64,000 nucleotides of DNA. Source: Conchocele bisecta (lineage: Eukaryota > Mollusca > Bivalvia > Lucinida > Thyasiridae). A program made the position numbers and the translations under genes. Location of the stretch: NCBI GenBank assembly GCA_029237695.1, contig CM055265.1, positions 213,854,506 to 213,918,505 on the forward strand, in the 5' to 3' direction. Below, piece by piece: positions 1 to 15,010 of this stretch; positions within the stretch are counted from its first letter, which is position 1; each line of letters starts with the position of its first letter. The notes below the pieces were generated by a model. The model worked only from the letters and a program-made list of their open reading frames with translations. It did not search any database and was not told the DNA's origin.

Positions 1-1452
1 CATGCCTCATAACACTGTCCTAATGTTCATCTTGTTGTCGGGTTGTATGACGTAACGGCACACCCGGTACTGCATGGAGATCACTTATCCGCGTATTTTA
101 GACATGGTATTCTCGGAACATTCAACACAGATTCTACTTTCACTTTCAAAGTTGCAATACAACACATTTTTCGATAGGCTTTGGTTCTGTTCCAACGTGG
201 ATATAGAATACTAAAGTGTTTATTACAGTATACATGTAATTTGTCATTTGTCATATTTCTAAGCGTGTCGTGGGTCTTGAATTGTCAAGCAGCACCTTCA
301 ATGTCATTATGGGCCATAATTATGTTCCCCAGATCCAGATTGTGTTTGACCAGAATTATGTCCCCTTGTTTGTCACATGTAATTCATGAAACATCACAAA
401 AAAAACATCGTAAATACAAAAAACTTCAGATGCAATTATCAAATTTATTGGTGTAAAATCTAAACTATAAACTATTAACATAGACTGTATGTGTTAGGCA
501 ATCCATTTTTTATAAAACTGTATTCTTCATCAATAGCATGTAGTATTAAATTTAATTAAATGTCTGCCAAGATGTATAGTAACCTTCGGATAATAAGTAC
601 AATTTGGTTTTTATTAATCCTTCAAAACAATTTTTAAGTTAACCTGGTTTCTCTTCAACCCTCGCATAAAATCTTCGCCTTTTTACGATAGATTTCCGTG
701 AGAGAACATTTAATGAGACTATATACCTTCATTTCTTAGCCCTGTGAAAACCGGGTAAGCAAAGTAAAACAAATGATACGTAGCAAAATGTTTCTCTTAT
801 GATAGTAGAAGTGGTATAAATAGCGGTTTTTTTTTATTTATCCCCCGATGTTTGTACGTGTGTATGTAACAGCTTATTGTATGCACGGTCCGCACAGGGT
901 ACAAGCAGGGATTTGTCAACAACATGGACACTAAAGTCTGCTAACGTAGAGAAAGGAATTACCTAAGGATAAATAGTTATCTAAAGCGCGTTTGCGAACA
1001 CGCCCACCAAATCTTCCCATGCTTGTGCACAGACAATATGGCGGATTCTGAATAGCCCACAATCGCCAGATTATAAAGTAATGAAACATTGCACACAAAA
1101 ATTGCACATGAAAACAGGGTATAGTTTTGTCAGATTTACAGATGTCCAGGGAAATAAATCTGGTTAGTTTCAAAATTGAAGTGGAATAAATGTAATATAC
1201 TTGCTCTTCGAAAAATGTGAAATGCTCTAGACCACTTATAACATTGCCAAAATTGACGGAATTTTGACGTTAGTGTATGAATTTTTCTTTCACCCGGGAA
1301 ATGACGTAAAAACATGACGTCATAACGTCCTCGCGAACGTCTACAGGAAAATATTTCCTTCAAGGAAAATTAAATAACTCCAGAATCACTGGTAGAACAT
1401 CACTGGGTAGCATTTAATATACGGTTTATAACCCCTTAAAATGTGGAAATTA

Positions 1453-3275
1453 AGCCCCACTGTCTCAAGGCACAGCCACAGAACCAGGAAGCTAGACTAG
1501 CCGCCACAAAATGCACCCCATTTCTCCGGCACTATCTTTCACAATCGGGAGCTAGATGGCATAAACACCAAATAAAGCCCTATTTCTCCAGTCCACTCAC
1601 ATAAGGAGGTAAAATGGCCACGAACACCATAAGCCCCATTTCTCCAGTCACTCACATATAAGTAGCTAGACTGGCCACAAACACCAAAGCCCCATTCTGC
1701 CAGTCACTCCATATAAGGAGGGTAGACCTGACGAACAACACCACAAGCCCCATGTTCTCCCAGCTCTGTCACATATAAGGAGCTAGACAGGCCACAAACT
1801 CCAGTTGTCCCCATGTCACCAGTCAGCTCAAATATAAGGAGTTAGACTGCCACAAAAAACCATAAGCCCCATCCAAGTCACTTGTCTAAGATCAGGAGCT
1901 TAGACGGGCCACACCATGTCTTAAACCCTATTGGATCCAGTCAACTGGCCGCCCAGAATTTCAGGAACAACTGCACCAACACCAAGAAGCCGCCATTTCT
2001 ACCAGGGTCACGACATATAAGGAGGGAGACAGCCACAAACACCTTAAGAGCCCCAATTTGGTCCAGGTCAATCACATATGAGGAGGTTGACTGGCCACAA
2101 ACACCATAAGCCCCATTTTCTCCCCCAGTTTCACTGTCCCAGATTCAGGAGGGAGGCTGGCCACAACGCCATAAGCCCCATTTCTCCAGTCAACTGGTCA
2201 CATATAAGGAGCTAGACCTGGTCACAGCACTCCATAAAGCCCACCATTGCTGCGTCAACTGTCACCATATAAGGAGTAGACTTTGGCCACAAACACCCAT
2301 AAGCCCCATGTCTCCAGTCACTGTCACAGATCAGGAGCTAACTGGCCACATACACCATAAGCCCCAATTTCTCCTGGACACTATCACAGATCAGGAGGTA
2401 GACTGGCCACAAACACCATAAGCCCCATGTTGTCCAGGTCACTCCAACATTAAGGAGCTAGACTGTTCACAAAACACCATAACCCGCCCCATTTCTTTCC
2501 AATCCGACTGTCACATATAAGGAGGTAGACGGCACAAACACCATAAGCCCATGTTCTCCATTCACGGTCAACATAAATTAAGGAGGGAGACGGCACAAAA
2601 CACCATAATCCCCATTTCTCCAGGGTCCCCTTTCCACATAAATAAGGAGCCGAGAACTGGCGAACACAAAAAGCCCCAATTTCTCGCCCCAGTTTCAATG
2701 TCACAGATCAGGAGCTAACTGGCCACACATGGTCATAAGCCCCATTTCTCCATCACTGTCACTGGATCAGGAACTAGACTGGCCACAATGGACCATAAGC
2801 CCCCATTTCTCCAGTTTCATATCCAACAGGATCCCCAGGAGCTTTTAGACAGGCCACACATGTCCATAGGCCCCATTTACCAGGCATTGTCACTGATCAG
2901 GGAACTAGGACTGGCCACAAATGCATAAGCCCCATTTCTTCCAGTCTTAAGTCACAATTATAAGGAGCTAGGGACTGGCCAGAAAAACAAACCCATAAGC
3001 CCCATTTTCCCATTTCACAGTCACCTATGGACATACAATGAGCTTAAACTGGGCCACATATCTCGTAAGCCCCATTTCTTTTTCCAGTCACAGCCACCAA
3101 TACCGGGAGCCTAGGAACTGGCCCACAAACTATCATAAGCCCCATTTCTCCAGGTCACTGTCACAAAGATCAGGAGTTGGGACTGGACACAAAAATGGTC
3201 ATAAAGCCCCATTCTCCAGTCACCAGCCACATAATCAGGAGTTAGACTGTCTCCAAGGGAACATAAGCCCCATTA
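1453..3275. repeat. Minisatellite block 1 (57-61 bp unit), noisy copy
   Basis: Repeats of a monomer containing 'cataagccccatttctcc', 'agtcactcacatataagg' and 'agctagactggccacaaa'. Two monomer variants alternate, one with 'catataagg' (57 bp) and one with 'cacagatcagg' (about 60 bp). Monomers here contain many extra bases compared with block 5. Confidence 0.9.
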
Positions 3276-5370
3276 TCAATTAATACATGTCACACAATTT
3301 CTTTTATTGGCTCATTCATATTTTCATTGTTACCCTAATAATCATGATTGGCCTATCACATCTAACTAATAATATTTTACTATTAATTGTTTTTATTCTT
3401 CATCTACATTTGCTTGGGCCCTAAATGATTACTATTTTGTGTTGGGTGGGGCCGTTATGCACCATTCCATTCCAAATCCATTTTCCAGTCACATTTATTT
3501 TTTAGTACGGCAACACTATACGTGCAGTTCCAATGTTTTGTAATTAGTTTGAGTTTTTTTTATTTTTTTGTCATTTTCAATGAATATTTTTTTTAAATAT
3601 TCAGGGACCCTAATTAACGTGGCCATTTCACCCATTTTGCAATTCGCGCCAAGGCGGTATATTAGGTTGAAGACGCCCTGATTTGCCGACTTATCTAGAT
3701 TACAACTGATACTCTTGTTCGAAAAATGTTTCCTCTGATGGGTGACAAACTCCGTTACGGTATCTGTGGGCAACGACCACCGTCTCACGCCAATGCCTCA
3801 GTAACACCTGTCTCCCCCCAATGTCATCTTGTTGTCGTGTTGTTATGACGTATAACGACACACCGGTTACGTGCATTGGTGATTCACCTGATTCGCGTAT
3901 TTTTAAGGACCATGGATTCTCGTAACAGTCAACACAGATTCTACTTTCAACTTTCAAATTTAAAAGTTGCAATACAACACCATTTTCGATAGGCTTTTGT
4001 TCAGTTCCAACCGTGGGGATTTTCAAATAACAAATTGTTTTATTACCAAGTATACAATGTTAATTTGTCAATTTGCATATTTCTAAGCTGTGTCTTGGGT
4101 CTTGAATTGTCAAGCAGCACCTTTCAAGTCATTTATGGCCATAATTATGTCCCCTGATCCAGATTCTGTTTGTCAGAAATTATTGTACCCTTTGTTGTCA
4201 GCATTGTAAATTCATGAAACATCACAAAACATCGTAAATACAAAAACTTCAGATGCAATTGATTCCAAATTTATTGGTGTTAAAATCTTAAAACTATAAA
4301 AACTATTAACATTAACTTATTGTTTAGGGCAAGCCATTTTTATAAAAACTGTATTTCTTCTTCAAATACATGGTAGTATTAAATTTAAATAAAATGTTGC
4401 CAAGCATTTGATTTTAGTAACCATTCCGGATACATAAGTAAACAATTTGTTTATTTAGCCTTCAAGTAAAACAATTTTTAAGTTAACTATGGTTTCTTTC
4501 TTTCAACAAACCCACGCATATAAATCTTTCGCCTTTTACTAAAGAATTTCCAGAGGGAGAGGAACTATTTTAATTGAGTCTATAGACTTATTTCTTTTTT
4601 TAGCCCTGTGAAAAACAGGGTAATCAAATAAAACAAATGATACGTAATTCCAAAATGTTTCTTTTCTTTGATGATAGGTAAGATGGGATAATAGCGTTAG
4701 TCGATTGTTTGTAACGTTGTGTATGTAACAGCTATGTATGCACTCGGTCGCACAGGTACAAGCAGGGTGGATTGTCAAAAACATGGGACTCTAAATGTCT
4801 GCATTACGTAGAATAGGATTACCTAATGGGATACAAATTATTATCTAAAGCCGTTTTGCGAACAAATCGGCCCACCAAATCTTCCCATAGGCTTGTGCAC
4901 AGGACAAGATAATTGGCGGATTTCTGGAATAGGCCCACCCAAGAATCGCCGAGTTTATAAAGTATTTGAACAAATTGCACCATCCAAAAATTGCACATGG
5001 AAACAGGGTATTAGGTTTTGTCAGATTTACAGATGTTCAGGGGAAAAATAAATTTTTCTGGTATTTCAAAAATTGTAGTGGAATAATAAAGTGTATATTA
5101 CATGCTCTGTCGAAAAATGTTGAAATGCTCTTAGACCAGCTTATAACATTAGCCAAAAAATTGTACGAATTTGACGTTGAGTGTATTGAACTTGTTTCTT
5201 CACCTGGAAATGACGGTTAAAAAACATGAACGGTCAATAACGTTCGCGGAATCCGTCTACGAGGAAATTATTTCCTTCAAGGAAAATTAAATTACCTCCA
5301 GAATCACATGTAAATTCAACTGGGTAGCATGGTAACATTACGAGAATTTACCTTAAAATGTGGGAAATTT

Positions 5371-7395
5371 AAGCCCCCACTTATCCAGGCACAAGCCACA
5401 TAACCCAGGAGCTAGACTAGCCGGCCCACCAAATGCAGCCCCATTTCTCCAGGCACTTTTTTCATTCATTCAAGGGGAAATCTGGGAGCGTAGACTGGCC
5501 CATAAAAACACCATAAGCCCTATTTCTCCAGTCACTCACATAAGGAGGGTTAGTAAGTGGCCAACAAACACCATAAGCCCCATTTCTCCAGTCACTCACA
5601 TAATAAGGAGCTAGACTGGCCACAAACACCACCTTAAGCCCCATTTCTCCAGTCCACTCACATATAAGGAGGTAGGATGACCAACAAACACCACAAGCCC
5701 ATTTCTCCCAGACACTGTCACATATAAGGAGCTAGACTGGCCAACAAACACCATAAGTCGCCATTTCTCCAGGTCACTCACAATATAAGGAGTTAGGAAC
5801 TGGCCACAAAACACCATAATGCCCCATTTCTCCAGTCACCTTGTCACAGATCAGGAGCTTAGACTGGCCCACAATCCGTGTCATAAACCCTATTTCTCCA
5901 GTTCACACTATATGGGAGTGGTTGAGTGGTGTCGCAGTGTGTTCGCAGTCCAGCAGTCCAGTCAGATCAGGAACTAGACTTGGGCCGACAAATCACCATA
6001 AGCCCCATTTCTCCAGTCACTGTCAACATATAAGGAGGTAGACTGGGCCACAAATCACCATAAGGCCCCATTTGTCCAGTCACTCACCATATAAGGAAGG
6101 TAGACTTGGCCACAAAAATCCACCATAAGCCCCATTTTTTTTTTTTCCCCTTCCATGTCACTGTCACAGATTCAGGAGGTAGGTGGCCACAAAACGACCC
6201 ATAAGCCCCATTTCTCAGTTCACTGTCACAAAATATAAGGAGCTAGGGACTGGCCACAAACTCATAAGCCCATTTCTGCACGTCACTGTCACATATAAGG
6301 AGGTTGAACTGGCACAAACACCATAAGCCCCATTTTAAGTCACTGTCACTGATCAGGAGCTAGATAGGCCAACAAACACCTAGCCCCCATTTCTCCAGTC
6401 ACTATCACAGATCAGGAGGTATTGACTGGGCCACAAACACCATAAGCCCCATTTGTCCAGTCACTCACATATAAGGAGCTAGACTGTCCACAAACACCAA
6501 TAAGCCCCATTTCTCCAATCACTGTCATTTAAGGAGGTAGACTGGCCACAAACACCAAAGCCCTTTCTCCAGTCACTCACATATAAGGAGCTAGACTGGG
6601 CCACAAAACACCATAAGCCCCATTTCTCCAGTCACTCACTATAAGGAGGTTAGACTGGCCATCAAACACCATAAGCCCATTTCTCCAGTCTCATATAAGG
6701 AGGTAGACGGCACAAACACCAATAAGCCCATTTCTCCAAGTCACTCCATAATAAGGAGGTAGACGGCCACAAACACCATTAAGGCCCATTTTCTCCCAGT
6801 CATTTCACATATAAGGAGAGCTAGAATGGCGGCCAAAACACCATAAGCCCCCCATTTCTCCAGGCACTGTCACAGATCAGGGCTAGACGGCCACACATGT
6901 AATAAGCCCCATTTCTCCAGTCACGGCACAGATCAGGAACTAGACTGGCAACAAATGCCATAAGCTCCCATTTCTACAGTCATATCACAGATCAGGAGCT
7001 AGAATGGTCCACACATGTCATAGGCCAATTTCTCCAGTCACTGTTCACTGATCAGGGAACTAATGGACACAAAGGCCATAGCCCCATTTCTCCAGTCAGT
7101 CAACATATAAGGAGCTAGCTAGACTGGACAGAAAACCATAAGCCCCTTTTCTCCAGTCACTATGACTATACAAATGAGCTAAACTGGCCAATATCTTCTG
7201 TAAAGCCCCATTTCTCCAGTCACAGCACATACCGGGAGCTAGACTGGCCACCACAAATATTCATAAGCCATTTCTCCAGTCACTGTAACAGATCAGGAGT
7301 TGGACTGGACACAAATGTTCATAAGCCCCATTCTCCAGTCACAGGCCACATAATCAGGAGTAGACTGTATCAAAGGGACATAAGCCCATTATCCA
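5371..7395. repeat. Minisatellite block 2, noisy copy
   Basis: Same monomers and internal order as the other blocks, preceded by 'aaaatgtgggaaatt' and closed by 'cataagcccattatcc'. It is the longest block, mainly because of scattered insertions. Confidence 0.9.
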
Positions 7396-9350
7396 TTAAT
7401 ACATGTCCACATTTCGATTGCCTCATCATATTTTATTGTTACCTAATAATCTGATTGCCTATCACATTAAAATAATATTTTACTATTATTTTTATTCTTC
7501 ATCTACATTGCTTGGCCCCTAAATGATACTATTTTGTGTTGGTGGGCCGTTTATGCACCATTCCATTCCATAAATCCATTTTCAGTCACATTTATTAGTA
7601 CGCAACACTATACGTGCAGTTCCAAGTTTGTAACGTTTGTGTATTTTTTTTGTATTTTCAATGATTATTTTTTTTAATATTCAGGACCATAATTAACGTT
7701 TGCCCATTTTCACTTTTGGCATCGCGCCCCGGCGCGTATATTAGGATGAAGCGCTATGCGACTTATCTAATATGACATCAGATACCTCTTGTGTTCGAAA
7801 ATGTGAAGGGTGACAACTCCCGTTTTCGGTTATCTGTGGCAACGGACACCCGTCACGCCATGCCTCAGTAACACTGTCTAATGTCATTTGTTGTCGGTGT
7901 TGTATGATCGTAACGTCACACAGGGGTACGTGCATGGTGATCCCTAGATCGCGTTTTTTTAGACATGGATTCTTCGTAACAGTCAACACAGATTCTACTT
8001 TAACTTCAAAAAGTTGCAATACATCACATTTTCCGAAGGCTTTTGTTCTGTTCCAACAAGTGGATTTAAATACTTAATTGTTTATTACATATACATGTAA
8101 TTTGTCAATTTGCATATTTCTAAGCTGTTCTTGGGTCTTGATGTCAAGCAGCACATTCAAGTATTATGGACACTTAATTATGTCCCCTGATCCAGATTGT
8201 GTTTGTCAGAATTATGTCCTTGTTGTCAGCATTTTTATAATTCATGAAACATCACAATCATCGTAAATACAAAACTTCAGATGCAATTATTCTATTTAGT
8301 GGTTGTAATATCTAAACTATTTAAATTTACATTATGTATGTTAGGCAAGCCATTTTTATTAAAACTGTATTCTTCTTCAAATACCCCATGTTAGTATTAA
8401 TTAATAATTTGTCTGCCAAGATTGTATAGTAACCATTCCGGATATTAAGTACAATTTTGTTTATTATCCTTCAGAAAAACAATTTTAAGGTTAACTCTGG
8501 TTTCTCTTCCAAACCACGCATAATATCTTTCGCCTTTTTCTAAAGATTTCCGTGGAGAGGAACATTTAATGAAAGCTATAGACCTTATTTCTTTAGCCCT
8601 GTTAAAACCGGGGTAATCAAATAAAACCCCAAATGATTTCACGTATCCAAAAAATGTTTCTTGATGATAGGTAAGATGGGATAATAGCGGTTAGTCGATG
8701 TTTGTACCGTGGGTGTATGTAACGCTTCTGTATGCAACTGGTGGCACTGGTACAGCAGCGGATTGGTCAAATCATGTGGACCTCTAAAGTTCTGCATTAC
8801 CGTAGAATAAGGATTACCCCTAAGGATAAATTTCGTATCCTAATAGCCGTTTGCGACAAACGCCCACCTAATCCCCTTCCCAATGCTTGTGCACAGACAG
8901 ATATGGGGATTTGAATTAAGGCACAATCGCGATTATAAAGTTTAATGAACAATTGGCACTATCAAAAATTGCACCATGAAAACAAGGGTATAGTTTGTTC
9001 CAGTTTTACAGATGTCAGGGGGATAATAAATTGGTAATTTCAAAATTGGAGTGGAATAATAAGTGTATTATTACATGCTCTTCGAAAAATGTGAATTGCT
9101 TCCTTAGACCAGCTTATTAACAATTGGGCCAAATTGGATCGAATTTTGACGTTAGTGTATGAAATTGGATTTTTCACCGGGGAAAGAAAGACGTTAAAAA
9201 CATGACTTCCAATTAAAGTTCTCTGCCCCGATCTGTTTCTACCGAGAAATAATTTCCTTCAGGAAATATATACCTCCAGAATTTTCAACTGGAAATCACT
9301 GGGTTAGCATGGTAAATATTCGGAATATAACCCTTAAAATGTGGGAAATT

Positions 9351-11215
9351 AAGCCCCATTAATCAAGGGCCTACCAGCACCATACCGGAAGCCCCTAGGA
9401 CTTTTTAGCCGGCCACAAATGCCAGCCCCATTTCTCCATGGCACTATCATTCAACCAGTTCGGGAGCTAAGGACTGGCCTTAAAAACCATTAGGCCTATT
9501 TCTCAGGTCCCAAACTCACATAGGAGGTTAGAATGGCCACAAACTCCCATAAGCCCCAATTTCTTCCAGTCACTTCACATATAAGGAGCTAGACTGGCCA
9601 CAAACACCATCAAGGCCCCATTTCTCCAGTCACTCACATATAAGAGGTAGAAACTGACACAAACACCACAAGCCCCATTTCTCCAAGTCCCCACTGTTTC
9701 ACATATAAGGAGCCTTTAGACTGGCCCCCACAAAAACACCATAAGGTCCTTTCTCCAGTCACCTCAACATATAAGGAGTTTAGACTGGCCACAAACACCA
9801 TAAGCCCATTGGGTCTCCCAGTCACTTGTCCACAGATCAGGAGCTAGATTGGCCACACATGTCTTAAACCCTATTTCTCCAGTCACTGTCGCTTGATCAG
9901 GAAACCCCGAGACTTTGGGCACAAACACCATAAGCCCCATTTCTCCTGTCACTGTCAACATATAAGGAGATAGACTGGCCACAAAACACCATAGCCCATT
10001 TGTCCTGGTCACTCAACATAATAAGGAGGTAGGAGCTGGCCACAAACACCAATAACGCCCCAAATTTCTCCAGTCCACTGTCTCAAGTTCCTGGAGGTAA
10101 GGCTTGGCCACAAACGCAATAAGCCCCATTTCTCCAGTCATGTTTCACATATAGTGAAGCTAGGACTGGCCACAAAACTCCATAGGCCCCATTTCCTGCA
10201 GGTCACTGTCACATATAAGGTAGGTATAGAATGGCCACAAAACACCATAAGCCCCATTTCTCCAGGTCCCACTGTTTTCACAGTCCAGGATGCTAGTCTG
10301 GCCACAAACCCATATTGCCCAATTTCTCCAGTCACTATCACAGGAATCAGGAGGTTGACTTGGCCACAAAACACATAAGCCCATTTGGTCCAGGTCACTC
10401 ACCATATAAGTGCTAGAAACTGTCCACAATCCACCATAAGCCACATTTCTCCAATCCCCACTGTTTCACATATAAGGAGTAGACGGCCACAAACACCATA
10501 TGCCCATTTCTACCAGTCACTCACATATAAGGAGGTAGGAACGGGCCACATACACCATAAGCCCCTATTTCTCAGTCTTTCAACATATAAGGAGGCCTAG
10601 ACTGGCGCCAATACAAACCATAGCCCCTTTCCTTCCAAGTCCCCACTGTCTTTCAGATCAGGAGCCTAGGGAGCTGGCCACACATTGTCATAAGCCCCAT
10701 TTCTTCAGTCACTGTCAGCTGAATCGGAACTAGAACTGGCCACAAAATGCCATAGGCCCCATTTCTCCCAAGTCATTATCTCAGTTAAAGGAAGGCCCCT
10801 TAGAATTGGCCAACAGTGTCCATAGGACCATTTCTCCAGTCATGTCACCTGAATCAGGTAATAGACCTGGGCCACAATGCTATAAGCCCATTTTTCCTGG
10901 TACTAGGTCCACATATAAGGAAAGCTAGAATTGGCCAGAAAACACATAAGCCCCATTTCTTTCCAGTCACCGATGACATACATATGGAGCTAAACTGGCC
11001 ACATATCTCGTAAGCAACATTCTCCAGTCACAGGCCATCATTCCGGGAGTTGGAACTGGCCACAAACTTCAAATAAAGCCCTCATTTCTCCAGTCCAATG
11101 TCACCCCAGATTCTGGACTTTGGGCTGGACACAAATGTCATAAGCCCCATTCTCCAGTCACCAAGCCCTATAGCAGGAGTTAGACTGTCTCCAAGGGACA
11201 TAAGCCCCATTATCC
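9351..11215. repeat. Minisatellite block 3, noisy copy
   Basis: Same monomer series; it opens after 'aaaatgtgggaaatt' and closes at 'taagccccattatcc'. Scattered insertions and doubled bases obscure the period. Confidence 0.9.
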
Positions 11216-13127
11216 ATTAATACATGTCACACATTTCTATTGCATCATATATTTTCATGTTACCCTAATAATCTGATTGCCTATCACATCTAACATAATA
11301 TTTTACTATTATTTTTATTCGTTCATCTACAATTGCTTGGTCCCTAAATGATACTATTTTGTGTTGGTGGGCCGTTATGCACCATTCCATTCCATAATCC
11401 ATTTTTCCAGTCACATTTATTAGTACGCAACACTATACGTTGCAAGTTCCAAGTTTGTAACGTTTGTGTATTTTTTTGTCATTTTCAATGAATATTTTTT
11501 TTAATATTCAGGACCCCTAATTAACGTGCCCATTTCACATTTTGCATCGCGCCCTCCCCGGCGCGTATATTAGATGATGACGCTATGCCGACTTATCTAA
11601 TATTACAACAGATACATCTTGTTCGAAAATGTGAGGGGGGTGACAACTCCCGTTACGGTATCTGTGGCAACGACACCGTCACGCCATGCCTCAGTAACAC
11701 TGGTCTAATGTCATCTTGTTGTCGTGTTATGACGTAACGTCAACACCGGTACGTGCATAGGTGACACCTGATCGCGTATTTTAGACATGGATTCTCGTAA
11801 CAGTCAACACAGATTCTACTTTCACTTTCAAAAGTTGCAATAACAACACATTTTCGATAGGCTTTTTTGTTCTGTTCCAACCGTGGATTTAAATACTAAT
11901 TGTTTATTACATATACATGTAATTTGTCAATTTGCATATTTCTAAGCTGTCTTGGGTCTTGAATTGTCAAGCAGAGCACCCGTTCAAGTCATTATGGCCA
12001 TAATTATGTCCCCTGATCCAGATTGTGTTTGTCAGAATTATGTCCCTTGTTGTCAGCATTGTAAATTCATGAAACATCACAACATCGTAAATACAAAACT
12101 TCAGATGCAATTATTCAATTTATTGGTGTAAAATCTAAACTATAAACTATTAACATTACTGTATGTTAGGCAAGCCATTTTTATAAAACTGTATTCTTCT
12201 TCAATACATGTAGTATTAAATTTAATAAATGTCTGCCAAGATTTATAGTAACCATTCGGATAATAAGTACAATTTGTTTATTATCCTTCAGAAACAAAAA
12301 CAATTTTAAGTTAACTCTGGTTTCTCTTCAACCCACGCATAAATCTTTCGCCCTTTTCCTTTTAACTAAAGATTTCCGTGGAGAGGAACATTTAATGAGT
12401 CTATAGACTTATTTCTTTAGCCCTGTGAAAACAGGGTAATCAAATAAAACAAATGATACGTATCAAAATGTTTCTCTGATGATAGGTAAGATGGGATAAT
12501 AGCGTTAGTCGATGTTTGTACGTGTGTATGTAACAGCTATGTATGCACTGGTCGCACAGGTTACAAGCAGCGGATTATTGTCAAAAATGGACTCTAAATT
12601 CTGCATTACGTAGAATAGGATTACCTAAGGATAAATAGTAATCTAAAGCCCGTTTGCGAACAACGCCCACAAATCTTCCCATGCTTGTGTGAACAGACAG
12701 ATATGGCGGGATCGAATAGCCCACAATCGCCAGATTATAAAGTATGAACATTGCACATCAAAAATTGCACATGAAAACAGGGTATAGTTTTGTCAGATTT
12801 TTTTTTTTTTTTTACAGATGTCAGGGGAAAATAAATCTGGAATTTCAAAATTGTGTGGAATAAAGTGTATATTACATGCTCTTCGAAAAAAAATGTGAAA
12901 TGCTCTTAGACCAGCTTATAAACTTGCAAAAATTGACGAATTTTGACGTTAAGTGTATGAATTGTTTCTTCACCGGAAATGACGTATAAAAACATGACGT
13001 CAATTAAGTCTCGCGAACGTCTAAACGAGGAAATATTTCCCTTCAAGGAAATAAATACCTCCAGAATCACTGTAAATCACTGGGTAGCATGTAATATACG
13101 AATATAACCCTTAAAAATGTGGGAATT

Positions 13128-15010
13128 AAGCCCCACTTCTCCAGGCACAGCACATACCAGGTGCTAGACTAGACTGGCCCACAAATGCAGCCCCATTTTC
13201 TCCAGGCTACTATCATTCACAGATCCGGGAGCTAGACTGGCCATAAACACCCATATGCCCTATTTCTCCAGTCACTCACTAAGGAGGTAGAATGGCCACA
13301 AACACCATATAAAAGCCCCATTTCTCCTGTCACTCACATCATAAGGAGCTAGACTGGCCACAAACACCATAGCCACATTTCTCAGTCACTCACCCCATAT
13401 AAGGAGGTAGACTGACCAAACAAAACCCACAAACCCCCATTTCTCCAGTCACTGTCCCCAATATAAGGAGGTAGACTGGCCACAAACACCATATTGTCCC
13501 ATTTCTCCAGTAACTCACATATAACGGAGTAGATGGCCAAACCATTCACCCATAGCCCCATTTCTCCAGTCACTTGTCCACAAAGAAATCAGGAGCTAGA
13601 CCTGGCCCCACCACATGTCATAAACCTAATTTTATTTTCCAGTCACTGTCGGCCTGAATTTCAGGCACAAATATAAAGGAGTTTAGACTGGCCACAAAAA
13701 ACACATAAGCCCCATTTCTCCAGTCACTTGTTCACCCCAGATTTTCAGGAGCTAGGACTGGGCACATGTATAAACCCCTATTTTTTCTCCAGTCACTGTC
13801 GAGATCCGGAAAACTAGACTGGGCCACAAACACCATAAGCCCCATTTCTCCAGTCACTGTCATATAAAGGAGGTGATGGCCAAAACAAAACCTTAAGGCC
13901 CCATTTGTCCAGTCACTACATATAAGGAGGTAGGTGGCCAACAAACACCATAAGCCCCTTTTCTAGTCACTGTCACAGATAGGAGGTAGGCTGGCCACAA
14001 ACGCCATAAGCCCCATTTCTCCAGTCATGTCACATATAAGGAGCTAGACTGGCCACAAACTCCATAAGCCCATTTCTGCAGTCACTGTCACTATAAGGAG
14101 GTAGACTGGCCCAAACACCATAAGCCCATTTCTCCAGTCACTGTCACAGGATCAGGAGTAGTGGGCCACAAACACCATAAGCCCCATTTCTCCATCACTA
14201 TCACAAGATCAGGAGGTAGATGGCCAAAAAACAACCATAAGCCCCATTTTGTCAGTCACTACATATAAGGAGCTGACTGTCCCAACAAACACCCATAAGC
14301 CCCATTTCTCCAATCACTGTCACATATAAAGGAGGTAGACGGCCACAAACACCATAAGCCCCATTTCTTCCAGTCACTCACATATAAGGAGGTAGACGGC
14401 CACAAACACCATAAGCCCATTTCTCCAGTCATTCACAATATAAGGAGCTAGACTGGCGCAAAACACCATAAAGCCCCATTTCTCAGTCACTGTCACAGAT
14501 CAGGAGCTAAGACCTGGCCACACATTTCATAGCCCCATTTCTCCAGTCACTGTCACTGATCAGGAACTAGACTGGCCACAAATGCCATAAGCCCCCATTT
14601 CTCCAGTCTATCACAGATCAGGAGCCTAGACTGGCCCAACACAAATGTCATAGGCCCCATTTCTCCAGTCACTGTCACTGATCAGGAACTAGATGGCCAC
14701 AATGTATAAGCCCCATTTTCTCCAGTCAGTCAACATATAAGGAGCTAGACTGGCCAGAAACACCATATAAGCCCCATTTCTCAGGTCACTATGACTACAA
14801 TGAGCCTAAATGGCCACATATCTCGTAAGCCCCATTTCTCCAGTCACAGCCACATACGGGAGCTAGACTGGCCACAAATATCATAAGCCCATTTCTCCAG
14901 TCACTGTCACAGATCAGAGTTGGACTGGACACAAATGTCATTAAAGCCCCATTTCCAGTCACAGCCACATATCAGGAGTTAGACTGTCTCAAGGACATAA
15001 GCCCCATTAT
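13128..15010. repeat. Minisatellite block 4, moderately noisy copy
   Basis: Same monomer series. Error-like differences are fewer than in blocks 1 to 3, and the non-minisatellite DNA to its right becomes nearly clean. Confidence 0.9.
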